Numbered from the stretch's first letter, positions 35,641-45,671 are shown. The stretch is 64,000 bases of DNA from Actinernus sp. WN-2022 (GCA_030867875.1 JAOWCC010001589.1:78267537-78331536); one strand, 5' to 3'. Notes: generated by a model not told the origin, from the sequence alone. Numbers and translations are program-made.

Positions 35641-37579
35641 TGTGGGTGTCCTTAGCACAAAGGGTGATACATTAGGTTTCTTAAGTGCAATTTCTCTGTG
35701 GAATTACAGAGTCAGGCATGTAACTTTACTTAAATTACACACATGTATGTAGTCCAATGATATTTTGCTATTAGTTATGGTATTATAAATAGTGTGCACA
35801 GCCTATATAATCACCATGTGCACTCCTCAACCAATCAGCATCTTGATTTTCCAAATGCACTTAAAAAATAAATGTAATTCAGCTGTGACTGCATGCAGGG
35901 CTTGAAATTAAAATAAAGTACTTGTTGCAATGTTCGACTATAGCTATATGTACTGGAAATTTGTCACAATTTAGTTTTTTTCTAACCAGCAAAAAAGGTT
36001 GACTGCGATTGCGACTGCTGAAGATATTTTAGTTGCAAAAAACAGTATTTTGGTCGCATTTGCAACCAATATCAGTTGCAATTTCAAGCCCTGACACGTA
36101 TGCTATATTACTCTTATACATGTACACCTGTTTCAAAAAAGGTTATCCCATACAATTAAGCGACAAACAACAAGGGATGAGCTACATACCCGGACCGAAA
36201 TGGATTAATTATGGTTGTTGCTAAAAGCCTGGTGAATTTGTTTGTTTTTGGAGTCAATGGATTTAAGAAGAATATAAATGGTTTCCTTTGAATGGATTTT
36301 CGAATATTTGCACTGTATTCCATCACACATAGCTGCCGCCAGTTGTAATGGCAATTATCCTTTGTCGCTTGTTGCTCGTCTGTGACATTTGAAATAGGTG
36401 TACATGTATGTAAATGCCCACATTGCAGTACAGAATATATGTGGAAAAAGTAGTAAAGGTTAAAGGTAAAAATATAGCTTAGGGACTGGCAATAAACAAC
36501 AGATATCAATAATGAGTCAATGCATGTTCCTTACCATTCTAACTTTTAGTTTAATTATTAAACTTCTAAAGTACAGTCTACAGAGAATGTCCAGACTGAT
36601 TGTCATTTCACTCACTAGCAAACTGGTATATAGTTACTTTTCCAGTGTGAGCTTTCTTTGAGAGTCAAGATTTGAAAAGCTTCTGATCTGCAACTAGAAG
36701 GCCTGGAAAATATAAATATAATCAATAAAATTAGAATTACAAGTTCACTAGATCAAGGATTTTACATGTCCGGTGTGGCGTGACGAATCCTGCGTGACAA
36801 CCGGAAATTAATTACAACAGGAATTCCTTGTGCTTCAAAATCTTACTCAATAAATTCACCAATAAATTGGTGTGGGTTTTTTAAAGTATGAATTGTTACT
36901 CAATGCCTTGATCGCTGATTTAAACACATTGATCGATGGTCGTCTTCAAAGCTTAGATTTTTGAAGTTAAATGAGCTAATCTATTACGAGACATCTCACT
37001 ACGAGTACGATCGACGCACATGTTTGCATGCAACGAACACAATAATTCAAATATGTTCTCCATACTTAGATCTATACTAGCAGAGTTCACATTAATTCTT
37101 CAATTCATAGCCCAAAATATGCACTTAAAACTCTACAGATTGAGAAGTCCTCACTGCAAGTCATCAACTAAACTAGTTCAATTTATAATTAAGAGAGTTC
37201 ACTCATGGTCCGGAACGAAACCGTAAATCATAACATGGGGACCTAATTACATGTAAATACATGTTAGAGAAGCTTTTTAATACCACATTTTCATACAATT
37301 TAACGAGTTTCTTGAAATATATTCGAGAACATACTTAAAAGTGCACAATAATTACATATATTAGCTACTAGAAAAACCTTAAACTTTTTCAGTTATTGTT
37401 TTTCGTGTATGCATAACTGTCAGTGTCACAGATGACAGAACTTTCAGTTTCATTTACATGTAATGAATTATACTTAAAGTAGAAAATTCTGCCCACCTTT
37501 TACACAGATTTCACCAGGTTTTCATCTCATCTAGAACTGATATGCCATGATATTACCTCGCAGTTGGCAGCAGTTATTA
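35641..37579. other. Intergenic, no gene supported
   Basis: AT-rich sequence with short unassigned frames on both strands. No splice-bounded exon or domain seen. Confidence 0.4.
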
Positions 37580-37672
37580 TAACCTTAAAAACCTTAAAAA
37601 CCTTAAAAACCTTAAAAACCTTAAAAACCTTAGTGCACAGACCACCTTAGTGCACAGACCACCTTAGTGCAC
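37580..37672. repeat. Two short tandem arrays 5' of the LINE
   Basis: An array of AACCTTAAAA (10-bp unit, about five copies) is followed by about three units of CCTTAGTGCACAGACCA. They end where recognisable reverse-transcriptase sequence starts, so they mark the 5' truncation point. Confidence 0.75.
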
Positions 37673-38827
37673 ATACTTGAAGAATTTAGATCAGCTCTTG
37701 ATAAGAAAGAATTTGCATCAATTATTGGGATAGATCTATCCAAAGCTTTTGACAGTATCCCTCATGAATTATTGCTAGCCAAACTCAAAGCATATGGTGT
37801 TTCGAACTTTAGTCTTTTATTCATTCGTAGCTACTTAACAGACCGCTACCAAAGAATCAAGATCGGTGATCAATTTTCTAATTGGAATTTACTCTATAGA
37901 GGCATTCCACAAGGTTCAGTGTTCGGTCCTCTCCTTTTTAATATTTTTCTTAATGACCTTCTCATTACTACATTAGATTCTAAAATAAGTGCTTATGCTG
38001 ATGATACACAGCTTTTTGCAACTGGCAAAGATCCTGCCCTAATTTATCATAATTTAAATACTGACCTTCAAACTGTTTCCCAATGGTTTAGCTGTAACGG
38101 TCTCAAGATAAATTCTGACAAGTGCTTAACCATGTCACTGGGTAACACCACTGAAAACCCACTTTATCGCATAGATAATCGAGCGATCACCACGGTTGAT
38201 AGCTTTAAACTATTAGGAGTTACCATTGATAATGACCTTAATTTTAACAATCACGTGGCTGATACTGTGCGCAAAGTTAGTAGTCAACTTCAGGTCATCA
38301 AACGGCACAAGAAATTAATTGATACCAATACCAAGATCAAACTATATAATGCTTATCTTCTTCCACAACTTAACTACTGTTCTGTGGTCTGGAATCATTG
38401 TGGTAAGCGGAATTCTACTAAACTAGAAAAGCTTAATGAAAGGAGTTTACGCTTTGTTTTCAATGACTTTACTAGCACATATGATCACTTACTCCAACAG
38501 CTAAATCACCCTACCCTCCATAACAGAAGAATTCATGACACTTTAACTTTAGTATATAAATCCATACATGGAATTGCTCCCAGCTATATCACAGACCTCA
38601 TAACTAAACGTTCATTAACCTGTAATCTCCGTGGTCATCTTTCTGTTGATATACCAAGAGTACAAACTACCAAACATGGACTACATTCCTTTCATTATAA
38701 TGGCAGCAAACTTTGGAACTCCTTAAGTGACTCTATCAGATCCTCTCCAAGTATAAAAACCTTTAAAACAGCTATTTCTAAAACTAACTTTACCAATGAC
38801 TGTTGTTCCTTCTGTAGATCAGATTAA
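37667..38827 (+). CDS. 5'-truncated LINE reverse transcriptase
   Basis: The 386-codon frame is the C-terminal two thirds of a non-LTR retrotransposon ORF2. It holds LSKAFDSIPHELL (catalytic motif A), RGIPQGSVFGPLLFNIFLND (motif B region) and AYADDTQLF (motif C, the YADD box), then the thumb with LKINSDKC and LLGVTIDNDLNFNNHV, and the post-RT region LWNSLSDSIRSSPSIKTFK. The endonuclease and early RT motifs are absent. The 3' UTR runs to about 39155 and ends in TTGTATTGTATTGT, a 3'-tail microsatellite. The frame is uninterrupted, so the insertion is probably recent, but it cannot be autonomous. Confidence 0.88.
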   Translation: MHILEEFRSALDKKEFASIIGIDLSKAFDSIPHELLLAKLKAYGVSNFSLLFIRSYLTDRYQRIKIGDQFSNWNLLYRGIPQGSVFGPLLFNIFLNDLLITTLDSKISAYADDTQLFATGKDPALIYHNLNTDLQTVSQWFSCNGLKINSDKCLTMSLGNTTENPLYRIDNRAITTVDSFKLLGVTIDNDLNFNNHVADTVRKVSSQLQVIKRHKKLIDTNTKIKLYNAYLLPQLNYCSVVWNHCGKRNSTKLEKLNERSLRFVFNDFTSTYDHLLQQLNHPTLHNRRIHDTLTLVYKSIHGIAPSYITDLITKRSLTCNLRGHLSVDIPRVQTTKHGLHSFHYNGSKLWNSLSDSIRSSPSIKTFKTAISKTNFTNDCCSFCRSD

Positions 38828-39160
38828 TTATATATTACCTTTAATTTTATATTTATCACTACATCATGTATATAGCGTTATATACTAGACCTTTATTCAG
38901 CATACTATAGCTTCATTTATTATTACTATGATTCCACACATTGTATATCTTATTTCTTTAGTAATCATTTCATTGAATTTACAACTTAAATTTATATTTT
39001 GTAGTTAATATATCCAAATGTATATATACAGGAGTAAATGTATCTCTATTTTATTTTTATATTTATTTTAGTTATTTTATTGGATTTCGGAGATATTAGC
39101 ATCTTGTAATTTGCTACCTTAAATTCGAAGAAAATAAAGTTTATTGTATTGTATTGTTCT
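38828..39160 (+). mobile_element. LINE 3' UTR and tail
   Basis: AT-rich 3' UTR with AATAAAGTTTATTGTATTGT at the end, which resembles the self-terminating tail used in target-primed reverse transcription. Confidence 0.65.
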
Positions 39161-39835
39161 CTTTCGTGAGACTGCAGAGACTGTGAAACGAACAAGTCTC
39201 ACCTCATCTTGGCCTAATTTGAATCTTCAGCCAATCCCTGGAGGCCTGACAACTCCTTCAGCCAATCAGGTGCAAGCTATTACGAAATATGGATCAACTT
39301 GGTTCTAGTCTTCACTCGGTTAAAGTGAAAACATGGCGGAGAGTTTAGCAAGGGTAAAGTTTAAGTTCTGTTCGAATTTCGTAACAAAAACACACATTTT
39401 CAAAGGGTTTGCCAAATGCTTTGCTTCATTGAACACTTGGGAAGGTAAAATTGGTGAGTAATAGTCAAAATAACCAGGAGAATGTCGTGATTTTGAGCTT
39501 TTTCCTGTAGCTTCAGTAACTCAGGTTCGTATATTTAAACACAGCACATACTGTCATACATTATGAAAACAAGCTTACAATAATAAATTACACATTAAGT
39601 TTTAAAATTTCTCATGAAAACGATCTTTATTCCCTGTAATGTTAGACCAGCTTTCCAATAAAGTGTTTAGAATTTATGTGAGTCCATGATCTTAGTAAAT
39701 TGGTAGCAAATTATTCAAGTCTACGTATAAACTCTGTGTGTACTAAATAGTGCAAAGTAGCTAGGACTAAACACTTTATTTTCTATCGTTAAGTACTATT
39801 TGTTAAGAAATGTTTCATGGATAATATTTTAAGAT

Positions 39836-40400
39836 TCCAATTGATAAACCTTGCACAAATCTTTCAAAATCTTGCAAATATCTTGACTAGAATTTATCTT
39901 ATATATTTATATTCTTGCCAAGATCTTGGTAAGATCTTGATTAATCTTGTCAAGACCTTGGCAAGGTCTTCGCAAGATTTATCAAGAATCTTAAGATAAG
40001 ATCTTGCCAAGATCTTGGCAAGAATCTTAATACAAGATCTTGCTAAAATCTTACCAAGATCATGGCAAGATTCTGCTAAAACCTTGGCAAGATCTTGACA
40101 AGATCTTATCTTAAGATTCTTGATGAATATTGCCAAGATCTTGCCAAGACCTTGGCAAGATCTTGACAAGATCTTATCTTAAGATTCTTGCAAAGATCTT
40201 GCAAAGACCTTGCCAAGATCTTACCATGATCTTGCCAAGATCTTGCCAAGATCTTATCTTAAGATTCTTGATGAATCTTGCAAAGATCCTGCCATGATCT
40301 TGCCAAGATCTTGGCTAGATCTTGGCAAGATTCAGCCGAAATAAGATCTTGCCAAGATCTTACAGGATCTTGTAAGATCTTACAAGATCTTGGCAAGATG
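39836..40400. repeat. Palindromic satellite based on CAAGATCTTG
   Basis: Over 550 bp consists of CAAGATCTTG, CCAAGATCTTGGCAAG and TTAAGAT variants. The 10-bp core is its own complement, so both strands read alike and many alternative hairpins are possible. Frames of Ile/Leu/Ala/Lys/Asp character on either strand are artefacts. Confidence 0.85.
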
Positions 40401-40514
40401 CTCAACCTGGGTATTTGTTTGAGAAAATACAGAGTTACTTGATTACTGCCGAGGTTACATGACTAAAATGTATTGCAGTACATGTTCATGTAAGTTGTAT
40501 TTTCTCAAATATAA

Positions 40515-40681
40515 GCCCAGGGTCCAGTTGTTCAAAGGATGGATTATTGTTAACTTTATCCACTGAATAAATTGTTATCCAGTGGATAAAATAAGCTACT
40601 TTGGTTAATACTTAATATCCACTGGATAAGGATTTATCCAGTGGATAAATTTGTTCAACCTTTGAACAACTGGGCCCTGGC
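40515..40681. mobile_element. MITE (GGGCCCAGTTGTTCAAAGG family)
   Basis: TIRs CCAGGGCCCAGTTGTTCAAA bound a 165-bp element whose interior repeats TATCCAGTGGATAAA palindromes. I recognise this as a very abundant cnidarian MITE. Confidence 0.85.
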
Positions 40682-40820
40682 ATTTATTTGAACCTGCCAT
40701 TTATTTGGGACTCATGCAGTATTTTTTAAACATGAACACTGTTTTTCATATTTTCTTTACCACTCATTTTTGTAGGCCTTTGAAAACCAGGAACATAATT
40801 TAGTCAGTCACTTCTTTCCG

Positions 40821-41296
40821 TAGTCTCCTTCACAGCCATTCTTAGGGTTGTTACGCAAATGCTAGCCCCACTAACGGCTGCTGACACCAGCCAGACATAC
40901 CATTCCCACTGCATGGCCAATCAGAATTCAGTTCTCAGAATCAAAAGAACCACTTGTTCCAGAACTTTCTGATGGGAAATCCAGGAAATCAAATATTAGA
41001 GGCTAAATTTTATATGAAATCGGATCAAATAGTTTTGTATATATATTCTGTTCTAAGTTTTTCTCTAGAAAGCAGATAGAGTTTAGAAGAAATTGTTCGT
41101 TTTGACACTGTACTGATGAGCTTGAAAGTGTTGATACATGTATAAGCAAACCGTTGCTGTTCAACCCATGTTATGTTATAACGGTCTTGATTGGCTAATA
41201 CAAACAATCAGGATTGGAATGTCTGGCTGGTGTAAGCAGCCGTTAGTAGGGCTAGTGCTTGTGTGATGACCCTAGGACTGGCTGTGAAGGAGACTA
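40821..41296. mobile_element. MITE (TAGTCTCCTTCACAGCC family)
   Basis: Both ends share TAGTCTCCTTCACAGCCA, CTAGCCC and ACGGCTGCTGACACCAGCCA (diverged complements), giving about 475 bp. Non-coding inside. Confidence 0.82.
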
Positions 41297-42355
41297 TTCT
41301 TCATCTGTATATTATATTATATGGGAAGTAAGCATATAAAATGGTATATTGACAATGCTTCATTCAATAAGGCTGTGTTTTCAATAAGCATTTTGGTCTC
41401 GAATAAATACTGGGCGCATAAATGTAAGTTTGTCAATTTTTTTAGCAGATTGCATTATCTTATATAATAATACGCTAAGTGTGTGTGTGTCACGCTCTTT
41501 CCCAGGCTCCCTCGTCGGATCGATATCCTAATATAAATGGCGCCAAAAAGTGACAGCCACAGGTATTCCAACGAAGTCGACGAATCATGCGAAAAGTTGC
41601 TTTCTGTCTTGGTCTTGGTTGCATTTGAGGAAAGAATGTTAAAAAGAAATGAGTTTTCTCGAGTTCTACACTTACTTGGGCGAGCGAGCCATCGAGCTTA
41701 CAGGAATCTGTTTTAGGGAAAACCTGGGCGAGCAAGCCATCGAGTTTACGCGAATGTGTCTAATAGTAAGCTATTTTGTCCATGTCTGTTTTCTGTATCC
41801 ATTTTCCTGTGTTCTTAGATATAAAACCAACTGTTTCGGCGGCCAGATTTGTTTTCGTCACACAAATTCATGTCTCGAGCTGCCTGTGACCGTCAGTTTT
41901 GGCACTTTTTCGACAATAATTGTGCTCATCGGTTTAAGAAAATAACAGATCCGTAAGATAATATTCCCTTTAAAAAAAATCAAAATATAACCTTGAAAAT
42001 ATCAACACGCTAAAAACATTGTGCCAGGAGTCAGTCAGCCAGCTAGACTATGTTACTATAATTTATCATATTTGTGAGTTCCGACGGGTCCCTGCTAGTC
42101 CAGATATAATAACACTTGAACCACTTCTTGATCATGGTGTAAGGATACAATGAGTGTAAAGATTCTATTAGTTTTTTCACTCCCAAGTTTTTTTCTTCCT
42201 ACTTGCTGTTTTATTCATACAAAGTGCTGGAAGTCATTCATGTAGAAAACATTAACATTTATGTAAATTGAAGTGTAAATATCTTAAGAGAACAATAAAA
42301 TATGAATGTAATTTCTACATCAGATTCCTTGTTTTGCATATAGTAAGTAAAATGT
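41297..42355. other. Intergenic, no gene supported
   Basis: A short duplication of GGGCGAGCGAGCCATCGAG occurs near 41678-41745 with a diverged partner. Frames here are short and unrecognised. Confidence 0.35.
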
Positions 42356-42718
42356 GTTTTACTCCACATCAAGAGTTAATTCCACCCCTTATGGGTGAGC
42401 TGATTTAACTCTCTGGAGGAGTTAAAAATGCCAGAGTTAAAACAACTTCAAAAAGGGAGTAAACATTAACTATTTAATCTACTCCATTTTTAGGGTTAAT
42501 TTAACTCCCAAAGGAGAGTTAATTGTACTCCAATAGAAGAGTTGTATCGCCTCTCCAGCAAGAGTTAAATCAACTCCATAAAGGAGTTAAAATTACTGGA
42601 GTTGAAATGACTCTGGAAATAGGGTTGTCCTGTACCTTTTTTATTTACTCCCTTTTTGGAGTTGAAATAACTCCCTGAAAATAACAGTGTAGTGGTAATG
42701 GTGACCTTGAAATGGTCC
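42356..42718. repeat. GGAGTTAA array, second copy, left flank of Polinton
   Basis: Inverted relative of the array at 18118-18432, ending in GTGACCTTGAAATGGTCCATT. The Polinton palindrome starts five bases later, so this repeat is the apparent insertion target. Confidence 0.72.
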
Positions 42719-42723
42719 ATTAG

Positions 42724-42857
42724 AGTAGTATAGTCGGGATTAAAATGATACCCGTTTTTCTTGCACAACAAAACTCAAAAAGTGAATTCAGAAATTCATT
42801 TTTGAGTTTTCTTGCACAAGAAAAACGGGTATCAGTTTTAATCCCGACTATACTACT
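42724..42857. repeat. Palindrome at the left end of the Polinton
   Basis: Arms of about 58 bp start AGTAGTATAGTCGGGATTAA and pass through GATACCCGTTTTTCTTG to CTCAAAAA, around a 17-base centre (GTGAATTCAGAAATTCA). Mismatches are few. It lies directly between the host array and the first Polinton gene, so it is probably the left terminal repeat. Because the right end is missing this cannot be confirmed, and an independent MITE at the boundary is the alternative. Confidence 0.6.
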
Positions 42858-42883
42858 AGGGGGTATTAAGGGTTATCCAAAGT

Positions 42884-42949
42884 GTCACTAGACATTCTTA
42901 CACATAAAAATCCAAACTTGAAGTATATGTTAAAGGAATGATTACTATA
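42884..42949 (+). promoter_or_regulatory. Promoter cassette copy 1
   Basis: A 66-bp block from GTCACTAGACATTCTTACAC to TGAAGTATATGTTAAAGGAA, ending 19 bp before the ATG of the first Polinton gene. Nearly the same block precedes the second gene (43986-44050). A repeated block ahead of two same-strand genes suggests a shared promoter. Function is inferred. Confidence 0.6.
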
Positions 42950-42968
42950 TATTTATATCGAAGAGAGA

Positions 42969-43916
42969 ATGGCGAGTTCAAAGCTTTTCAATGTAGGCGA
43001 TGTGGTCGAAGCATTCGAAAAGGCCAAAGAAGATGGACAATCTCATGGATCCGTTGTATCATTCGACTGGACCCAGCCTAGAAACGGACCTAACGGATGC
43101 AAGTATGTTTCCGTATTCTTTGATATTGGCGATGGACCTCAGCCGGCGGTCTTTCGGTTCGAAGGGGAAAAGCACGTGGGAAAGATAGCACCACACAACG
43201 AACAAGATGCAGGCAAGAAACGGGATAGACACCCTTGCCTCCAGTTCCAAAAGTGGAATGCCATCATACCTATGGAGGCAGATGGAATCACAATTAAGCA
43301 AAATGACAAGGGAGAATTGGACCTTCCTGCAGATGAAAAGTTGAGTTCTACATTCAAATTAGTAGAATATCTTGATGAGGCCTTTGAAAGTGAAATAAGC
43401 AAATTAATCGAAAACGAGAAGGTCTGTATGCGCAATCCACGGAAACGCAGTCCACACGACGCCATCATTGTTCCCAATACCAAGGTGGTTTCAATGGTAC
43501 AAAGGTTCATTTCCACAAATTCTACTACCAATGCTGGTTGTTGCTTGCCCAATCCTATAATGAGGATGAGAATGAAGTGCGACTACAAGACTGGAACACC
43601 TAACGGTCAATTCTTTGACAAAAGTAAGTCGTACTCCGATGGGGACAACACTAAGTACGAACCTCTCGTTGATGAGAACTCTAGCGGTCTTAACATCGAC
43701 AACATAAGCAAACTCATTCTACCAGGTTCTATTCACGATGGTATTTGCAACGCCTCAAGTATTTGTGCAAGTAGTATGGGACTTTCGTACCCACTAGATG
43801 TTGAGATCGACATAGTACGACAACCATCGAAGAAGAATAGATATGATCAACAAGACGTTTATGCCGCCAATACTAAGCGTAGTGCCAGTGTGGACGCAGC
43901 CGCAGAAGATGAGTGA
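42969..43916 (+). CDS. Conserved Polinton protein, possibly ssDNA-binding
   Basis: A 315-residue soluble protein starting at an ATG right after a TATATATTTATAT stretch. An N-terminal beta-rich segment (about 25-70, with GCKYVSVFFDIGDG and FRFEGEKHVG) is followed by LQFQKWNAIIP (about 92-102), a charged middle and an acidic tail ending AAAEDE. An acidic C-terminus and a beta-rich core are common in ssDNA-binding proteins of large DNA viruses, and a replication role would fit beside a protein-primed polymerase, but I see no diagnostic motif. It is the first gene, preceded by a promoter cassette and followed by a hairpin. The coding call is strong, the function weak. Confidence 0.75.
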   Translation: MASSKLFNVGDVVEAFEKAKEDGQSHGSVVSFDWTQPRNGPNGCKYVSVFFDIGDGPQPAVFRFEGEKHVGKIAPHNEQDAGKKRDRHPCLQFQKWNAIIPMEADGITIKQNDKGELDLPADEKLSSTFKLVEYLDEAFESEISKLIENEKVCMRNPRKRSPHDAIIVPNTKVVSMVQRFISTNSTTNAGCCLPNPIMRMRMKCDYKTGTPNGQFFDKSKSYSDGDNTKYEPLVDENSSGLNIDNISKLILPGSIHDGICNASSICASSMGLSYPLDVEIDIVRQPSKKNRYDQQDVYAANTKRSASVDAAAEDE

Positions 43917-43927
43917 ACGTAGGTAAT

Positions 43928-43985
43928 GAAAAAAAAAAAGAAGAATGAAGAAAGTCGTTGTGACCCTCTTCATTCTTTTTTTTTT
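43928..43985 (+). terminator. 3' hairpin with A/T stem, copy 1
   Basis: Begins 12 bp after the stop codon. A poly-A run plus GAATGAAGA pairs with TCTTCATTC plus a poly-T run; the loop contains GTCGTTGTGACC, itself able to pair (GTC/GAC). The second hairpin (44629-44699) shares stem and loop words. Likely a transcript 3'-end signal. Confidence 0.6.
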
Positions 43986-44050
43986 GTCACTAGACATTCT
44001 TACACCTAAAATCCCAACTTGAAGTATATGTTAAAGGAATGATTATTATA
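43986..44050 (+). promoter_or_regulatory. Promoter cassette copy 2
   Basis: Same 65-bp block as 42884-42949 with only a few differences, 100 bp upstream of the zinc-protein ATG at 44150 and directly after the poly-T of the preceding hairpin. TATA-like sequences (TATACTGTATAT, TATATTCTTTATT) follow. Confidence 0.6.
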
Positions 44051-44149
44051 CTGTATATCACCACCAAATGGTATTAGTATATATTCTTTATTCCACAATA
44101 CTAGCTTACGTTATCATCTTAGTACGCATTAACACCATACAGATCGAAC

Positions 44150-44617
44150 ATGTCGAAGAAGAACTCGAATGTAGACGCCACAATGCCTGAGACAACTTGT
44201 GATTGGTTGATGAGAGGGAAGGACATGAAATGCCCAAAGAGGATTTCGAAGACGTCGAAGTTCTGTGCCCAGCACAACTTCCAGATCTCAAAAGGCTGTG
44301 ACCCATTCATACCATGCTCGAAGTGCGGTAAAGGATGTCGTACTAGTTACGGGCTTTGCTCAAGATGCGACCGTCTCGCCATCAAGATGAAGTGTCCCGG
44401 TGTCTATGTAAAACGCGCTAAGAAGTCCAGCAAGACGCTAGAGGATCCAAGAAAGGAGGAACTTGCAGAACCAAACGTGGTGGAACCGGAGGAGCCTGCT
44501 GAGGTAGCATTGACCGTGGAACCAAGAGTGCTGGAACCAGAGGAAGGTCTCGGAGAGTCTCTCACCCATGCACTCAACAAGGTGTTGGCTGCCTTGAGGA
44601 GCGAGAAGGACGATTAG
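44150..44617 (+). CDS. Cys-rich zinc-binding protein with acidic tail
   Basis: A 155-residue protein. The first half carries two putative zinc sites: Cys17, Cys28, Cys39 and His42 in a CxnCxnFCxxH arrangement, and Cys56, Cys59, Cys70 and Cys73 as a ribbon (PCSKCG and LCSRCD). The second half is Glu/Pro-rich with repeated EPEE words and ends in a short helical segment (HALNKVLAAL). Similar small zinc proteins occur in Polintons and giant viruses. A regulatory or nucleic-acid-binding role is inferred from the zinc sites. It lies between promoter cassette copy 2 and the second hairpin, so it is probably its own transcription unit. Confidence 0.75.
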   Translation: MSKKNSNVDATMPETTCDWLMRGKDMKCPKRISKTSKFCAQHNFQISKGCDPFIPCSKCGKGCRTSYGLCSRCDRLAIKMKCPGVYVKRAKKSSKTLEDPRKEELAEPNVVEPEEPAEVALTVEPRVLEPEEGLGESLTHALNKVLAALRSEKDD

Positions 44618-44628
44618 GAATAGCCACG

Positions 44629-44699
44629 GAAAAAAAAAAAAAGGAATGAAGAAGGTCGTTGCGTGACCCTCTTCATTCCTTTTTTTCTTTTTTTTTTTT
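44629..44699 (+). terminator. 3' hairpin with A/T stem, copy 2
   Basis: Starts 12 bp after the zinc-protein stop. Stem: poly-A plus GGAATGAAGA against TCTTCATTCC plus poly-T; loop AGGTCGTTGCGTGACCC with an inner GGTC/GACC stem. Conservation of stem and loop with copy 1 argues for function rather than chance. Confidence 0.62.
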
Positions 44700-44732
44700 C
44701 TATTTAAACATATAAACATCTATAGTTGTATC

Positions 44733-45671
44733 ATGGACGAGCTAGTCAGATTGTTTGGTCCTGGAATTCGTAGAAGCCTGAATATCAAACCACAAGTGGA
44801 ACATATTAACACCAGTGAAACATGTCCTGATTGTCTCTGCCCCTTTGAAATACAAGGAACGGAATTCGTATGTCCCACCTGTGGTCTTGTTTCCGAGGTC
44901 GAACCATGTGAAGAAACTAAGATCGATATTATTACTACTCGACTGCGTATAGTAGGTCCGGACGGGTTTCAGTATCAAAGTGATCTAGACCGAGCAAAAC
45001 CAAAGCAAAGCGATAACACGGAACTGCAACGACGAACGCTCCTACAAGAACTACGAGCATACAACACTATTTACAAACAAAGTTATGACCTATCGTTCCC
45101 TATGAACACGTTAGAAATCGTAGCCGACGCATTTATCCAAGTAATGAAAGTTCATCCCAAGCGTAGCGATGCTAAGAGACATATTCTAGCTTCTCTACTC
45201 TATCATGCATGCATACAATGTGGATTCGTCCGATCTAAAGGTGAGGTTGCTCGCTTCATGCAACTAAGCAACAAAGGCATCCATAGAGGAGAGGTCTTTA
45301 TACGTTCTCTGTGTGACGACGATGAGATCGATGTAGACTTGGATGCCGAGCGCCTAGTTCCTCACATTGCAACGACTTTCCTTAAACTCGATCCTCAAGG
45401 AGTACTTATAGACGCTCAACAAATAGTCCACGAGGTTGTTACTATGGCAATAGAAAACAATGTAGGCAGATCGGTAATTAAGACGAAAGTTGTTGGAGCA
45501 AGTTACGAGGTGCTACAGCGTTTAGGATCGTCTATGTCTCTTAACGAAGTCATTGGGCGATGTGACGTATTTGGAAATTCAGTCAAGCGTTTTGTCAAGG
45601 AGTTGTCTTCTTACCATTCCTACTTTGAACCAATCTACACTAGACATGGGCTAATTAGCGATAGGACTTAG
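44733..45671 (+). CDS. TFIIB-like transcription initiation factor
   Basis: 312 residues in the TFIIB order: an N-terminal zinc ribbon with Cys31, Cys34, Cys47 and Cys50 (CPDC, CPTCG), a linker, then two cyclin-like repeats. Repeat 1 (about 115-200) has AKRHILASLLYHACIQCGFV and a recognition-helix-like GEVARFMQLSNKGIHRG. Repeat 2 (about 225-300) has NNVGRSVIKTKVVGASYEVL, close in pattern to the GRSPxxxAAAxIY signature of TFIIB repeat 2. TFIIB recruits RNA polymerase to TATA-bound TBP; poxvirus-type VLTF-3 proteins are distant relatives and an alternative label. It follows the second hairpin closely and ends 51 bp from the convergent gene at 45723. It is unspliced and differs from any host TFIIB I know, so an element-encoded factor is the best reading. 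Confidence 0.7.
   Translation: MDELVRLFGPGIRRSLNIKPQVEHINTSETCPDCLCPFEIQGTEFVCPTCGLVSEVEPCEETKIDIITTRLRIVGPDGFQYQSDLDRAKPKQSDNTELQRRTLLQELRAYNTIYKQSYDLSFPMNTLEIVADAFIQVMKVHPKRSDAKRHILASLLYHACIQCGFVRSKGEVARFMQLSNKGIHRGEVFIRSLCDDDEIDVDLDAERLVPHIATTFLKLDPQGVLIDAQQIVHEVVTMAIENNVGRSVIKTKVVGASYEVLQRLGSSMSLNEVIGRCDVFGNSVKRFVKELSSYHSYFEPIYTRHGLISDRT

Noticed and set aside
20570..39160. Assembly chimera: the more AT-rich middle could come from another organism
   Set aside because: Repeat families are shared across the borders: the hairpin at 683 and 26507, and the element end at 18930 and 32357. Palindromic MITEs of cnidarian type lie inside the middle part.
39330..39365. Possible first exon (ATGGCGGAGAGTTTAGCAAGG before GTAAAG)
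   Set aside because: Good start context and donor, but only seven codons and no downstream exon recognised.
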